NCBI RefSeq assembly: GCF_000313135.1 | Contig: NW_004457343.1 | Coordinates: forward strand, 407,321-471,320 | Origin: Acanthamoeba castellanii str. Neff | Taxonomy: Eukaryota; Discosea; Longamoebia; Acanthamoebidae | Length of the DNA: 64,000 nucleotides | Direction: 5' to 3' | In this document: positions 12,884-25,802 of the stretch, one piece after another | Position numbering within the stretch: the first letter of the stretch is position 1 | Layout: every line of letters begins with the position of its first letter | Translations under genes and position numbers: made by a program | The notes under the pieces: model-generated | The model's database searches: none | What the model saw: the letters and a program-made list of their open reading frames with translations, nothing else | Told to the model about the DNA's origin: nothing

Positions 12884-13351
12884 CCTCGCCACCACCAGCG
12901 TGCCCGAAAGCGACAGGCGCGTCTTGATCGGGTACTTGGACAGCGTCGCCTGAATCTCGCTCATGGGCCTGCGATGCATCGACGCACACGCTGTTAGTGG
13001 CTGGCCACACGACACACACAACATACACACGCACACACGACACACGCCAGTGCGGTGGACGGCGTACTTGTTGAGGTCGATGTTGACCACGGTGTCGGAG
13101 AGCTTGTCCTCGGTGATCTCCGGCAGGTACTTGGCCGGGTTGGTCTCCAGCTTCTCGAGGAACACGCCCTCGGGCGTGATCTTGCCCACAGCCTGTGCGT
13201 CGTGTGGGTCGCGTGCGATCGGTTAGAAGAAAAGTTGACATACTACACGCAACTGGCCAAGCCACTGGGCATTCAAAGGGGCGCACGCACCTGTCGGTCG
13301 GCGGAGCACGACACTCCGATGCCGACAGGGCACGACGCGCCGTGGCGCGGA

Positions 13352-13389
<38 letters not shown>

Positions 13390-15054
13390 ACCGAACTGCG
13401 CACCAATGCTATGCACCGGGAGGAAGGGAATGATCGTGAGCCAAACCGAGCAAGCAATGACGGTGGCGGCGGCGGCGGCGGGTGAGAGGAGCGTCGAACC
13501 TGGTCTTCTGGGCGAGTTCGAGGATCTTCTTCTCGAGCTCGAGGTCCCTGAAGGCACGGCCGTGCTTGTTCCCCTCGGTGGGCAGGGTGTCGAGGTACTT
13601 GGTGCTGGCCAGCTTGACGGTCTTGAGCGTCGACTCGGCCGACGTGCCTCCGATGACGATCGCCAGATGGTAGGGCGGGCAAGCCGCAGTTCCGAGCGAC
13701 CTGGTGTCAGCACAACCGCAAGCGAGTGGTCAACACACCATTGCTCCGTGCGTGTGCGTGTGCGTGTGCGGTGGTGCGTGTGGGTGTGTGGTGGCCGAAC
13801 CTGATGTTCTCGTTGACAAACTTCATGAGGGAGTCGGGGTTGAGGAGGGCCTTGGTCTGCTGGTAGAGGTAGGTCTTGTTGGCGGAGCCGCCGCCCTTGG
13901 CGATGAAGTGGAACTTGTAGGCGTTGCCCTCCGACGCGTAGATGTCGATCTGCGCCGGCAGGTTGGTGCCCGTGTTGACCTCCTTGTACATGTCGATCGG
14001 CGCCATTTGCGAATACCTGCGCGCGCCGTGTGTCAGCACACACGCATACCGCACGACACGCACGACACACACCGCACGACACACGCGACACGCATTGAAT
14101 TCTAGTAAAACCTGAGGTTGGTCTGGGTGTAGGTCTGGTAGATGCCCTTGGAGATGGCCGCCTCGTCGTCGCCCGAGGTCCACACGTACTGGCCCTTCTT
14201 GGCCATGACGATGGCCGTGCCCGTGTCCTGGCAGCTGGGCAGGATCATGCCTGCACGTGTCGTTGGTTGTGTCGTTGGTCGTGTCGTGTCTCCGGTTAGC
14301 GGGTTGGCGAGGACCATCGGTCGACGTCGCGAGGCGCACCCGAAGCGATGTTGGCGTTCTTGAGGAGCTCGAGGGCCACAAAGCGGTCGTTGTCGGAGGC
14401 CTCCGGGTCCTTGAGGATGCTGTTCAGCTGCTCCAGGTGGCCCGGCCTGCGCTTGCGGGAAAGAAGGAGGAGATGATGATGATGAAGAAGACGAAGACGA
14501 AGACGAGAGTGAACGATTGTCAGCGCGTCTGATGGTCTGTCGGCCCAAAGAAAAGAAGGCGAGGCGAGGTGAGGTGGAGAGGAGAGCGAACCGAAGGAGG
14601 TGGGAAATGTCGCGCATGGCCTCGAAGGTGAGGCGCTCGATGGCCTCATCTTCGACGTGCAGGATCTCGCGTCCGGCGACCTTCTCGGTCCTGATCAGCC
14701 CGCTCTCCGGCCCGAACAGCTTCCTGGCTCAAGCCACACCAACATCCCTCATGCATTCAATCATTCATCATCAGGGTTCGCTCCTTCTATACGAGCAATT
14801 TAATTTTCCCGATTTCTCTCATCGAGCGAGCGCGTAGCGGAAATCGACCGGGAGGGGATTTACCTGTAGGGGGTGGCAGAGAAGGGATCGGCCTGGAAGA
14901 GGGGTTCGAATTCGAATGCCGGGGGCGTGCTCTTCTTGGCCGGGGCCGCGGTGGCCAGGGCGCGCAAGCCGATGAGACGGCCCGGACCCGCAGCGGCGAA
15001 GCAGGCCGGGAATCGAGCCGCGATCGAGGACAAGAGGGGCTGCAGGCGGCGCAT
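12162..15054 (-). CDS. Class I fumarate hydratase (iron-sulfur type), predicted mitochondrial
   Basis: Interconverts fumarate and malate using a [4Fe-4S] cluster. The first ~35 residues ([19 protein letters not shown]...) are a typical mitochondrial presequence. The body follows the class I family throughout: [35 protein letters not shown] (cluster Cys), [38 protein letters not shown] (second Cys), [19 protein letters not shown], and [20 protein letters not shown]. The C-terminal swivelling domain contains [36 protein letters not shown], and the ending [18 protein letters not shown]. About ten introns, several made of TG/CA or TGTCG repeats. Class I fumarases occur in bacteria and many protists; animals use the unrelated class II enzyme. 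Head-to-head with the 7TM gene, with 227 bases between start codons. Confidence 0.94.
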
Positions 15055-15258
15055 GATTCGATCCTTTGTTCGAATTCAACAATAACCACAAAAAGAAAAT
15101 GTTAATCATAAGAAAAGCCGAGTCGGTTTGAATTTCGATTCGCCAAAAAATATCACAAATAAAAAATTAAGTTCGCCCCAGGGGCCCCTTGACCTTATCT
15201 TGCAAAGTTTGAAGGCAAGCTGGGTGTGGGAGCTCTCTGGGTCACAAGCCCCCCAGTA

Positions 15259-15282
15259 ATGACCATTTCCTCGTCCACTTGA
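15259..15282 (+). promoter_or_regulatory. Short upstream ORF whose stop overlaps the main start codon (TGATG)
   Basis: An ATG at 15259 opens a seven-codon frame (MTISSST) whose TGA stop at 15280-15282 overlaps by one base the ATG at 15282 of the 7TM-protein gene. If the transcript starts upstream of 15259, a scanning ribosome would meet this mini-frame first and could re-initiate on the overlapping start, which would lower or condition expression. The arrangement is seen directly; the regulatory effect is inferred. Confidence 0.35.
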
Positions 15283-18200
15283 TGCCGACTCCTCCCCCCT
15301 CCCCTACCCGCCGCGGCCTCTTCGTCTTCGTCGTCATCGTCACCGCCTTCTCTTTCGCTCTTTCAAATGTATCATCAGCCGCCCCCTACACATCATCGTC
15401 ATCGTCGTCATCTCCACCAACCGTGGAGTCGGCCCACTTCAGCACGCGACGAGCCACCATTGTCGGGCGGTATGGCGGCACGGTCGTGAGCGAAAACTAT
15501 CAATTCCTCGATGTGACCTTCTCCGAGCCCATGTACGCCCGCGTCGATAATCTTCTCTGCCCGGCCTCTGCCGATGCGAGCACCGGGCGGGCTTCGCCCC
15601 GTTGCGCCGCCACCTCATCCGATGGGGGCGCCTCCTGCGGCAACTTCACATCATCATCCAGCTGCCTCGACTCGTCAAGTCACACCTGTCTAGTCGCAGG
15701 CCAAGGTTCAGCCCACGCGCCCACAAATCCATCTTGCACACATCTTTTTGTAACTGCACTTATTTTATTTATTTCCAATTATTCCTTTTTTGATGTTTAT
15801 GTGGATTTGTTTTATTTACTTGTTCTGCACATTTATTTTTATTTTTATTTGTTTGTTTGTTTGTTTAGCTCCGGTGCGGGTGAGCGCGGAGGACTACACG
15901 TGGAATTTTTTCTCGATCGCGATGCCGTCGTGCAGCAGCGTCCTCGTCTACGTGCGCCCGATCAGCGGCGATCCCGACCTCTTTCTCAGCCAGACCGCCG
16001 CCTACCCCACCTATGCCGACTACACATGGTACCCGCCACCGCCAAGGCACACGCACCATCGCTGCCCATGTTTGACTCATCTGTCGCGTGTGTCGTTGGT
16101 CGTGTCGTTGGTCGTGTCGTGTCGTTGGTCGTGTCGTTGGTCGTGTCGTTGGTCGTGTCGTGTCGTGTCGTGTCGTGTCGTGTCGTGTGTCGTGTGTCGT
16201 GTGTCGTGTGTCGTGTGCGGTCAACAGGTACTCCGTCATGGAGACCAACCTGGCACCGGAGTGGTACGCGTTCTGCTGCGGGACGGCCCTGTACACCTCC
16301 GGCGATCGGCTGTACGCCGGCGTCTACGCCTACACGGGGACCGTCTACGATATCTTCATTCGCGGTACCCATCATCATCACCACCATCACCGTCGTCACC
16401 GTCATCATCGCCATCGCCTGAGGCGCAGTACTGTGTTTAACAACTTTTCTCGGTCGCCCGCTAGACATTTCCGACCCGCTGCCGATCACCGACTTCTTTC
16501 CCTTTTGTACGTCGTCGCACCCCCCCCCCCCAAAACTGCTTTGGACCTTCTAAATTTTTAACTCCTATTTGGCTCCCTGGCCCGGCGGGAAAACAGCCAA
16601 CATGCGGTTGCAATGCAAGCGGGGGAGCGAGACGTACGAGTGCGAGACGCAGAATCCGGACCCTGCCGTCACCCCGTGCAACATCCGCCAGGCCTTCCCC
16701 GCAATCGACGAGAACTACTCGCGACTCGCCTCCGACAGCAATCCACTGTACTCCCTCTCTCCCTTTGCCGCACGACACACGCGACACGCACACGGCACAC
16801 ACGACGCACGACACGCACGGCACACACTAATTGCGCCTCCTCGTGGCTGGAAGGGTGACCGACCACGATTTTGAGGCGGTGGAGGGCCTCTGGCTGGGGT
16901 ACCAGGTGATCAGCCAGACGCCAATCACCGGCGGCTCCACCGTCTTCTTCTCCTACAATATCTCCTCGCAGTGCAACGCCTCCTTCACCAATCTCTACCC
17001 CGCCAACGCCACCATTTTCATCGATACCAACACCAACAGCAGCACCAAGGTGCGCGCGTCTGCCTTCCGCGTGTCGTGCGTGTGTGTCGTGCGTGACTGA
17101 CTTTCGTGCTTCACATTGTTGTGCGCGCAGCCGGTGCACGACACCTTCAATTTTCGCCCTCCGACCCACAATGCGAAGAGGCGGCGTTCAACCGCGCCGC
17201 GGCGCGCATCAACGAGCTCGGCAACCTCTACAACAACGTCTCCTCCTTCGGCGAATTCTCCAAAATCCAGGGCGCCGCCAAGGACTACGTTACCAGGTGC
17301 GTGTGCGACCATTGCACCGTGTGTGTGTGTGTGTGTTTGTGTGTGTGTTTGTGGTGTGTGTGAGTGTGAGTGAGTGTGTTTTGATAACAATATGTTTGTA
17401 TGGATGGAATTTGCAGTGACGCGTGGTTCGGGTGTATGCGGCTGGCCAACAACTTCCTCGATATCTATTCGACGACGACCGTCACCGAAACCACCACGCG
17501 CTGCTCTCGCCCACAAAACGACCCCGAGTTCGACTCCGATCCCTGCTGCAATCCTCAGTACTGATCACCCCTCGCTTTACTCTCTCTCCTGTGTGTAGTG
17601 CGCTCACCGCACGCACGCACGCACGCACGCACGCACCACCGTACTCGCACAGAGCGACGTTCGAGAACAACTGCGTGCCCGGAGTGCAGAAGTACCAGGC
17701 GCGCACGTACTCGCCGAGGAAGGAGGCCGTGGAGGAACTCTGCGAGGAGGTGCCCGGGTGCATCTACCTCTCGCTGAGCGACTACTCGCGCTTCCGCAAG
17801 CGAGAGGACGATCCCACCCGCAGCTGCGCTTCGCTCACCCAAGACGCACGTGCTCCTCTTCGTGTGTCGTGTGTGCGTGTGTGCGTGTGTGGTGTGCTGA
17901 CGGTGAACGTTGTGCAGTCGATCAACGATCTGGGCGCGATCCCAAATTTGGGGCTCGACTTCGATTGCATGGCGCGCACGTCGGGTGTGTACTGCTATGG
18001 CACCTCCCTTAACGACTGCGGACAGACCAACCAAGTCTGCTCCATCTTCCATCGGTAACCTTAACTGACACCGCCACTTTAAGTATCACCAAGCGCCACC
18101 TTAACTGACACATCGGGGCCGAAACGCACAACGCAGATGCACGCGGTCGTGCGTCGTGGACTCTGACTGTGCGGACGGACAGACGTGCCAGTGGGGTTTC

Positions 18201-21200
18201 TGCGAGACGCCCTACGACAATGCCGAACAGATTGACCTCTCCACCAAGGTAACACACGCACACGCACACGCACACGCACACGCGCACGCACACGCACACG
18301 CGCACACACACACAACTGAGCGACTCATGGTGTTGCTCGGCGCGACAGTGTATGGTGAGTTTGATGGACAAGCCGCTCGATAACTACCTCCGGACCCTTT
18401 GGAACCTGTCGACATCGGCCTCCATCGACACTTTCCACTCCGTCTTTCGCAAAGAGCTTGCCCGAGGTAACGCACACGCGCACGCGCACGCACCATGTGC
18501 GACATACAGCACTCGGAGTTAAAATGAGGCTAATGGACTGCACAGACAAATGCCGAGGTGGACCGGAGATCGACGACTACGCCGAGGCCGACTCAGCTTC
18601 CGTCTGCCTCAGCACCAAATCCTGCAACTGGGGCGCCTGCATGGTCTATCCCGTCTCCTCAGCCGACCGGTGCGCAAAACACACGACACACACGACACAC
18701 ACGACACACACGACACACACGACACACACGACACACACGACACACACGACACACACGACACACACGACACACACGACACACACGACACACACGACACACA
18801 CGACACAGTTGGCCGACTGTCGATGTGTTTTGTAGGTCGGGATGCGAGGCTGCGTGCCTGAACAAACGTCCACCGTTTGGACCCGACACCGAGGACCACT
18901 TCTGCGGCGTCTGCCAGAGCAACTACTCCGATTCCTGCTTCGAGGTACCCCGTGCCGTGCTGGCACATCTTGAATTTTTGCGCAGTTCTAATCGTGTGTG
19001 TGTGTCGTGTGTGTCGTGTGTGCGGTGGTGCGCGTGCGGCGACAGATTTCGGAGTGGGAGGGCTGCTACGTGCGGGACCCGGACATCTTCAACCTGGGCT
19101 GTGATGCGATCGGGGCCTTCTCCAACGACATCGAGTTTGAGTGCGTGTACAACGCCACACAGATGCCCACCGTCAACGCCTGTCTCGACTCGACCTACTG
19201 TCCCTATGTCCGCGAAGAAGTGCGTCTTCCACACACGCACGGACACACCGCACACTTACCGATCATCGTTGCTTGGCTTCAGCGAGGGCTCTATGGCTCA
19301 GTGCGCACCGTGTGCGACGGCTACTGCTACGATCAAACCCTCACCAGCGAATTCGAGTGCCTCTCCGAGTGCTCGCCCACCCACCAGAACTGCTGGTACG
19401 TGGTCGCGGTCGTGTGCGTGTGCGGTCGTGCGTGTGCGGCACGCGGTGATGGCGATAACCAAGTGACGCCGCTTGGTTGGCTGTTTGGCCCAATACAACA
19501 GGTGGACCGGCACGGTATGTCGGGTGCACGACTACATGGACGCGCCGTCGTGCCTGGCCTCCGGGGCCTCGTGGTGGGCCACCCGCGTATGGAAGCAGGG
19601 CGCCCTCCAGACTCAAACCGAATGCGAAGCCGGCTACTGCTACCCTCATCTCGGCCTGTATCAGGTAGGCGGTGTGTGCGGTGTGTGCGGTGTGTGCGGT
19701 GTGTGCGGTGTGTGCGGTGTGTGCGGTGTGTGCGGTGGCTTACCGTAACATTCTAGGCTGCGTGTGAGGCGAAGGGGTACTGCACGGCCTCGTGCCCGGC
19801 CAACGTCGGCGGCGCGTGCACGAACGAAACCGAGTGCGCCCAAGCGGGCTTCTGCTCCGACGCCAGGGAGCTCACCCACCCCGACCCCACCGTGTACCGC
19901 ACTCAACTCCCTCGTTCCCCCCCCCATCCGCCCCGCTTCTCACATGCGTGCGTGTCGTGTCGTTGGTCATGTCGTGTGCGATGGTGTGTGTCGCGTGTGT
20001 TGTGTGTCGTGTCGACAGTGATGGAGTGTGTGTATATAGTTTCAAAGTGGACGAAGCGGGCCTGCCGGGCTGCCCCAACTACACCTTCCAGGGGCGCAAG
20101 GGCTGCATCGACTACACCATCACCAACACGTCGGCCTGCCTCAGCCTCGTCCTCCCCTACCCCGGCACCACCTCTTGGCAGCGCCCTGCAAGAAACCAAA
20201 GCGAATGCGAGGCTCACGGTACACGAACACGCACACGCACACGCGACACGACACACGCACACGCGACACGACACGCGCGCACATGACACGGGACACGCTG
20301 ATGCGTGGTGTGTGGTGCAGGGATGGGGTGCTACGAGATCCGGTACACGCGGTTGTATTCGTTCATCGGGTACCCGGGCGATGTGTTCCTGAGTCCCAAG
20401 AACAGCACCAGCTGCACCGCCGTCGGCGGCACCCCCACGCCCTACTACGACTGGCACTCGGGCACCTGGGTCTCCGGTACGCGCGTGTGTCGTGCGTATC
20501 GTGCGGCGTGTGCCATGCGTGTCGTGTCGTGTGCTGATGCGGTGCTATGTGTGTGCGCAGGTGGGAAGTGGAAGCCACTGCAGTGGAAGCAGCGCGAGTG
20601 GCTGTCGCTGAACAGGGAGGTGGTGCAGGACTTCAGCTACGAGGAGTGGTACTACGCGCTCTACCCGGAGGCCTACGTCGAACTATACTTCCCGCTGCTC
20701 AAGTCCGACCAGTACTGCCGGTACAACCGCATCATCGACGTCCTGTCCAAGATCGCCTGCTCGTGCAAAGCCCCCGACGCGTCTGTGGGGAAGACGGCCA
20801 CCATCACCAACGCCTCGCCGTGCACGCTCGAACCCCAGATCCTCGTCGGCGTCTCCACCCTCTGCACAGGCTTCGACTTCGAACTCGACGTGCGCCTTCT
20901 TTCGTTCTTCGCTCTTTCTCTTCGCTTTTCGCTTTCGCTCTTCGCTCTTTCGGAGTGAAAATATCGGAGTTATTCATGCGCGCTTGAATGTAGGCTTCGC
21001 CGGTGGGGCGGCTGTACATTGACAAGGACGTGGAGATCACGCCCAAGTGCGTCGAGGGCCGCGTCTTCTCGATCAGTTCGTCCCAGCTCCAGCGCAACGA
21101 TCCCAAGTTCTTCTTCTCCGACATCTACGTCCGCACGTTGGCCTCACTCCCCTCCAACTACTCCATCATCGAGGTGCGTGTGCGGTCGTGTGTGTGCGGT

Positions 21201-23579
21201 GGCGCGTGTGCGTGTGCGTGTTGTGCAGTATGCTGATGGTTGTGCGCAGAACGAACACGATGTGGTGGTGGGCCAGTTGATCGGCGACGGCGCACAATTC
21301 CTGTTCTTCGACACGCGCACAGTGGACAAGCCCAGCGGTGCCATCCTCAACGCCTATAAAGGCAACATCACCATCTGCCTCTTCAAGCGCCCCGACATCG
21401 CCCTCGAGCCCCGCTTCAACCGCTTCGGCTTCGTCGCCGCGTACGCCGCACGCCACACACACACCTACGACGTGACACACACACACACACGCCTACGACG
21501 TGACACGCCACACACACGACACGACACGACACGCCACACGACATGACACGACACGACACGACCAACGACACGACACGACATGCTGACGCGATGACACAAC
21601 ACGCGCAGTGCAAAGGACTTGAGCATGTTTGAGATTCAGAGTTGGAAGGTGTGGACGAGGAGGGAGGGCACCGATATGCTGGTGTGCGGGCAGCTGCCCT
21701 ACCCGCTGCCCGTCTCCGACCGGTCGGCCGTCTTTCCGATCTGGTACGCCGACGAGGGCTGGGAGGACACCACCTTCTACTCGAGCCAGCCGGTCGAGAC
21801 CGTCTTCTTCTTCTACTTCGCCGTCGGGCTCTACGCGCTCGTGCTCATCGCCAACACCATCATCACCTCCCTCCTCATCATCGACTACAAGGTATTTATT
21901 TTACATTATTATTATTATTGATATTATGTTTTAGTATTATTGATTCATTTATTTGTTTATTGTTGACTTTTATCGTTTGTAGGAGGAAGTGGGGCGGATA
22001 CGGGAGTCGTTGTCGGACACGAGGTGGCACAAGGCCTGGCGCATGTTCATCGACTTCTTCGACATGCCCCGCCTCATCCACTTCCTCATCGAAATCATCA
22101 CCATCGGTGCGCCTCTCCACTCCGACCGCACACGACACGACACACGCGCACACACCCCGACCGCACACGACACACGCTAATGATGGCGGGGTGCAGACCG
22201 CATAGTGTACTTTTCGATGCTGCCGACGGGGGTGCTCAACGACCAGCCGGCGGTGGTGTACATCCTCCTGGGCGAGGTCCCCATCTACCTCTTCTTCTCC
22301 ATCTACACCGCCCTCGTCTCCTTCTGGTACTTTCCCTCCGTGTGTGTCGTGTCGTGTCGTGCGCGGTGTGTGCGGTGCTTACCACACACGCGTGTGTCAT
22401 TGGTCGTTGGTCGTGTGCGGGTGTAGGGTGGAACTGGTGCACTTCCGGTTGGGGCTGAAGCGGAGCCAGCGGAGCATCGTGAAGCGGATCAAGATGGTGT
22501 TCCTCGGGGCCAACATCTTCATGTACTGCCTCCTCATCGCCCTCATCATCGTCTTCTCCATCCTCGAACACTACGCACCCTCCAGCATGGTACACTTGGC
22601 CCTCTCTCTTTTGTCGTGTCACATCGTGCGTGCGGTGCGTGTCGTGTCGTGTGTGCGGTGCGTGCGGTGCGTGTCGTGTCGTGTGTGCGGTGGTGCGTGT
22701 GCTGAGGCGAGTGTTGTGCGCAGAACACGTGCGAGGAGAGCGGGTTCCTGGACGGGGGCGACGCGAACGACTTCCAGACGGCGCGTCAGGTGCTGTTCAT
22801 CTTCTACCAGTGCGTGGTGGTGCTGATGGCGCTGGCGATCTCCCTCGGCTTTCTCGTCTACGGCACCCGCCTCGTGCTCGTGCTCTATCGCACCGAGGCC
22901 GTCAACAGCAAATTCTCCAAACTGCGCCGCTCCAAAACCATCAAGGTCCGTATCGCGTGTGTCGTGTGTCGTGTGTGTCATGTGTGTCGTGCGTGGGCTG
23001 ACACGAAGTACGCAGTTCATCGTCGTGATGCTGGTGTGCACGGTCTCGCTGGTGATGCTGTGCGGATTTCTGCTCTACGCGGCGGCGTCGGAGACGGTCG
23101 ACGCCATCGCCGCCATCGTCTTCATCATCCTCGCCGAGATCCTGCCCCTCACCCTCCTCACCTTTTCCGTCGGTAAATCCGTACGTCTCCCCTAGACACG
23201 CGTGCGGTCGTGCGGTCGTGCGGCGTGTGCGGTCGTGTGGCGTGTGCGGTCGGGCGTGTGCGGTCGGGCGTGTGCGATCGTGTGTGGCTGACGCGAAGTA
23301 CAGGTGCCGACGCTGTTGTCGTGCTGCGGGCGACTCGACAGGAACCCGACGACGAGCTCGTCGGGCAAGAAGGAGGAGTCCAGAGACCCGGGGCGGGAGG
23401 CCGAGCAGCAATGCGGCGACGGCGACCAGGGCGGGCTCGGCGTCGTCGAAATGGACCACCGCGACGACAACGACGACGACACCAGCGAAGACGACGACGA
23501 CGGGCAACAAGTGGAGATGCAACCCACGCGACACGAGCCCAAGGAGGACAGAGTTGAGAGCGACGAGGTCAAAATGTAA
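15282..23579 (+). CDS. Large receptor-like protein: signal peptide, Cys-rich ectodomain, seven membrane spans, acidic tail
   Basis: A multi-exon gene with ~25-30 exons. The N terminus (RRGLFVFVVIVTAFSFALS) is a signal peptide. The ectodomain (about 15430-21800) has many Cys pairs and N-glycosylation sequons. Examples are the DSDCADGQTCQWGFC knot-like motif (about 18160), CLSTKSCNWGACMV (about 18600) and CTASCPANVGGACTNETEC (about 19780). After it come seven hydrophobic spans: VFFFYFAVGLYALVLIANTI (21800s), one around LIHFLIEIITI/RIVYFSML (22070-22225), VVYILLGEVPIYLFFSIY (22255), IFMYCLLIALIIVFSIL (22515), FYQCVVVLMALAISLGFLVY (22803), FIVVMLVCTVSLVML (23015) and AIAAIVFIILAEILPLTLL (23105). 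The cytosolic tail is acidic and ends QVEMQPTRHE...EVKM. The 7TM part resembles the THH1/TOM1/GPR137 type more than classical GPCRs; this is tentative. Exon phases in the ectodomain are approximate. The upstream in-frame TTG was not used as the start. Confidence 0.75.
16083..16225. repeat. Intronic TGTCG / GTCGTTGGTCG microsatellite
   Basis: An intron of the 7TM gene is built from TGTCG pentamers alternating with a GTCGTTGGTCG variant, then a pure (TGTCG) run. It lies between exons ending near YADYTW and beginning YSVMETNL. All reading frames are open through it because the unit has no stop codon, which produces false long ORFs on both strands. Confidence 0.85.
18677..18808. repeat. Intronic 9-bp tandem repeat (ACGACACAC), about 14 copies
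   Basis: A near-perfect array of a 9-base unit inside an intron of the 7TM gene, between the exon ending PVSSADR and the exon beginning SGCEAACLN. The unit length is a multiple of three and carries no stop, so three overlapping ORFs encode THT, DTH and related artefact repeats. It has no spacers, so it is not a CRISPR array. Confidence 0.9.
19671..19738. repeat. Intronic 9-bp tandem repeat (GTGTGCGGT), about 7-8 copies
   Basis: A second 9-base array in the next part of the 7TM gene, filling the intron after the exon ending PHLGLYQ. It is GT-rich on the coding strand, the opposite polarity to the AC-rich array at 18677-18808 in the same gene. Confidence 0.85.
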
Positions 23580-23640
23580 AACAATATAAAAGACCGTGTG
23601 CGCACACGACACACGACACACGCGCGCATGTGTGGCAGAG

Positions 23641-25778
23641 TCATTGCATTGGGTGGAAGTAGAAGTGGCCGACGTTGTGTTGGAGCTGCGGGGCGGGGGC
23701 CGGGTTGGTCTTGGGTCGGATGGTGTCGATGCCGTGCATGAAGGGCACCAGCGGCCGCGGCACCTTCACCGTCCCGTCGGCCGTCTGGTGGTTCTCCAGA
23801 ATGGCCAGGATCGTGCGCGGCACCGCACACCCCGTTCCGTTCACCGTGTGCACAAAGTCGCGCCGACGACCGCTCGCTGCACCACACACGACATGGCATT
23901 AGCACGCATGCGTGTGTGCGGTGTGTGTGCGGTGTGTGTGTGTGCGTGTGTGTGCGGTCGTACGATCGTCCTTGGGGTAGCAGATGTTGAGGCGGCGGGA
24001 CTGGTAGTCGGTGCAGTTGGAGGCCGAGGAGACCTCGCCGTAGGACCCGCGCCCCGGCATCCACGCCTCGATGTCGTACTTGCGGTAGGCCGGCGCGCCC
24101 AGCTCCTCCGTCGGCATGTCCAACACCCGGTAGTGCAGACCCAGCTCGCTGGTATGTGCCGTTGTGGGTGTGCGGTTGTGCGTGTTTATCGTGTTGCGTG
24201 CGTGTGCGTGTGCGGTGATGTAAGCGAGTGCGGCGATGAGATTGAGGTGGTACGTGGCGGCGGCGGTACGTGAAGATCTCCTGCTGGAGCTGGACGATGG
24301 ACTCGAGCACGTCGTCGGACTGTTCGGGGGCGGTCAGCGCAAAGAGCTCCACCTTGGAGAACTGGTGCAGCCGGTACAGCCCTCGATCACGCAGACCCTG
24401 ATTCCGACTCAAGCGCGTGAGACGACCCGACACACGCGCACGACGCACACGACACGACACGACACGCAATGAGCAGGTGCGGTGGTACCGTCCCGCCGGC
24501 CTCAGCGCGGAAGCAGTGCGAGAAGGCGACCATGCGCACGGGCAGGGACTCAGGCGGGAGCGCGCACATCTGGTAGTAGCCCGCCAGCGCCAGCTCCGAC
24601 GTGGCGACCAAGCACAAGTCACTCCCCTCAATGCTGTAGGTCTGCATTGTCATGAGCGCGTGCGTTGTGTGTCGTGTGTGTCGTGTGTGTTGTGTGTGTT
24701 GTGTGCGGCGTGAGTGTGGGCAAGCGCGTTGATGGCGGCGATGGCGGGTGAGACCTGGGTGCCGGTGCCGCGGGGCTGGAAGCCGCAGCCCTCGGCGGTG
24801 ACGGGGCGCACGACGTCGGGGGTGAGCACGGGGGTGAAGCCCCGGGCGGCGGCCTTGCCCATCACCCACTGCACCAGGGCCAGCTCCATCAGCGCCGCCT
24901 CGTTCCGGAAGAATACAAAGTTGTTGCCCGCCACCCGCGACCCTGCCTCGAAGTTGGCCTGCGCGCACCACACTCGCCGTCAGCCACCGCACACGCACAC
25001 ACACGCACACACGCACACACGGCACACGCACGAGATCGAGGCGTTGGCAGAGGGTGACGTGGTCGACGGGTTCGAAGCCAAAGTCAGCGGCGTGCTGCTT
25101 CTTGGCGGGTCCGCCGTGGCACACGACGCGGGCCTGGTCCTCGCTGCCGTGGGGCACGGCCGGGTGGCACACGTTGGGTATGCGCTTGGCCTCGCGGTAG
25201 AGCTCGGCCTCGACCTCCTTGACCTCCTTCTCGGCGGCGTGGAGCTGCTCTCTGAGCTCCTTGCCCTGGGCAACGAGCCGCTCCACGTCTGCATCATTGC
25301 CATCTCCACCCTTCAGACTCTTGTTGTTCATCTTCTTCTTGAGCTGCTTGAGCTCATCTGTCACTCGATTCCGCTGAGCGCGCATCTGCTGGATCTCGAA
25401 ATCGAGGCGCACGAATCGGTCGTGGAGGGCAACGGTTCGGTGGATGTCTGCACCCTCGATCTTGCGTGCCCGGATGCTGGTCGCCAATTCATCCGCATGC
25501 TCCTTCATCCATTTGAGATCGAGATGTCGGAACAAATACTCTGGCTGCTGCGGCGTGTGGTGGGATGCCATCGGCGTCTCATCTGCTCCGGAGGCGGCAG
25601 CCTGTCCTGCAAAGAAGCGAGCTGTTCGTGATGCCGATAGCCCAGCCCAGGAGGCGGGGCACAAGGGCACCACGCCAGCAGAGCGGGTCCTTCGGGCCAG
25701 GCCCGAGAAGCCCTTGCTCAGCCGCTTCATCTTTTTTCTAATGGAAGCCCGGATTATTGATTTAATCAGCTTCGCCAT
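23641..25778 (-). CDS. Seryl-tRNA synthetase, predicted mitochondrial
   Basis: Class II aminoacyl-tRNA synthetase charging tRNA-Ser. The N-terminal ~75 residues are basic and end near [16 protein letters not shown], consistent with mitochondrial import. Next is the helical-arm domain ([19 protein letters not shown] through a long coiled coil to KRIPNVCHP, about 25150-25560). The catalytic core has [40 protein letters not shown], motif 2 [11 protein letters not shown] (about 24500), [12 protein letters not shown] (about 24330), [15 protein letters not shown] (about 24000) and motif 3 [19 protein letters not shown] (about 23830). It ends HFYFHPMQ. The start is ATG at 25776-25778; an upstream TTG was rejected. 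Its stop is only 61 bases from the stop of the convergent 7TM gene, and its start faces DCTN6 across the tRNA-Cys gene. Confidence 0.93.
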
Positions 25779-25802
25779 TGTCCAGGGCAACAAAAAGAGC
25801 GA

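Noticed and set aside
18558..19466. Long plus-strand ORF with HTR/THT repeats through the 7TM gene
   Set aside because: It runs straight through a 9-bp microsatellite intron in a frame other than the Cys-rich exons; the repeat has no stop in any frame.
18677..19738. Direct repeats considered as a CRISPR array
   Set aside because: Units are 9 bases with no spacers and lie in introns of a eukaryotic gene.
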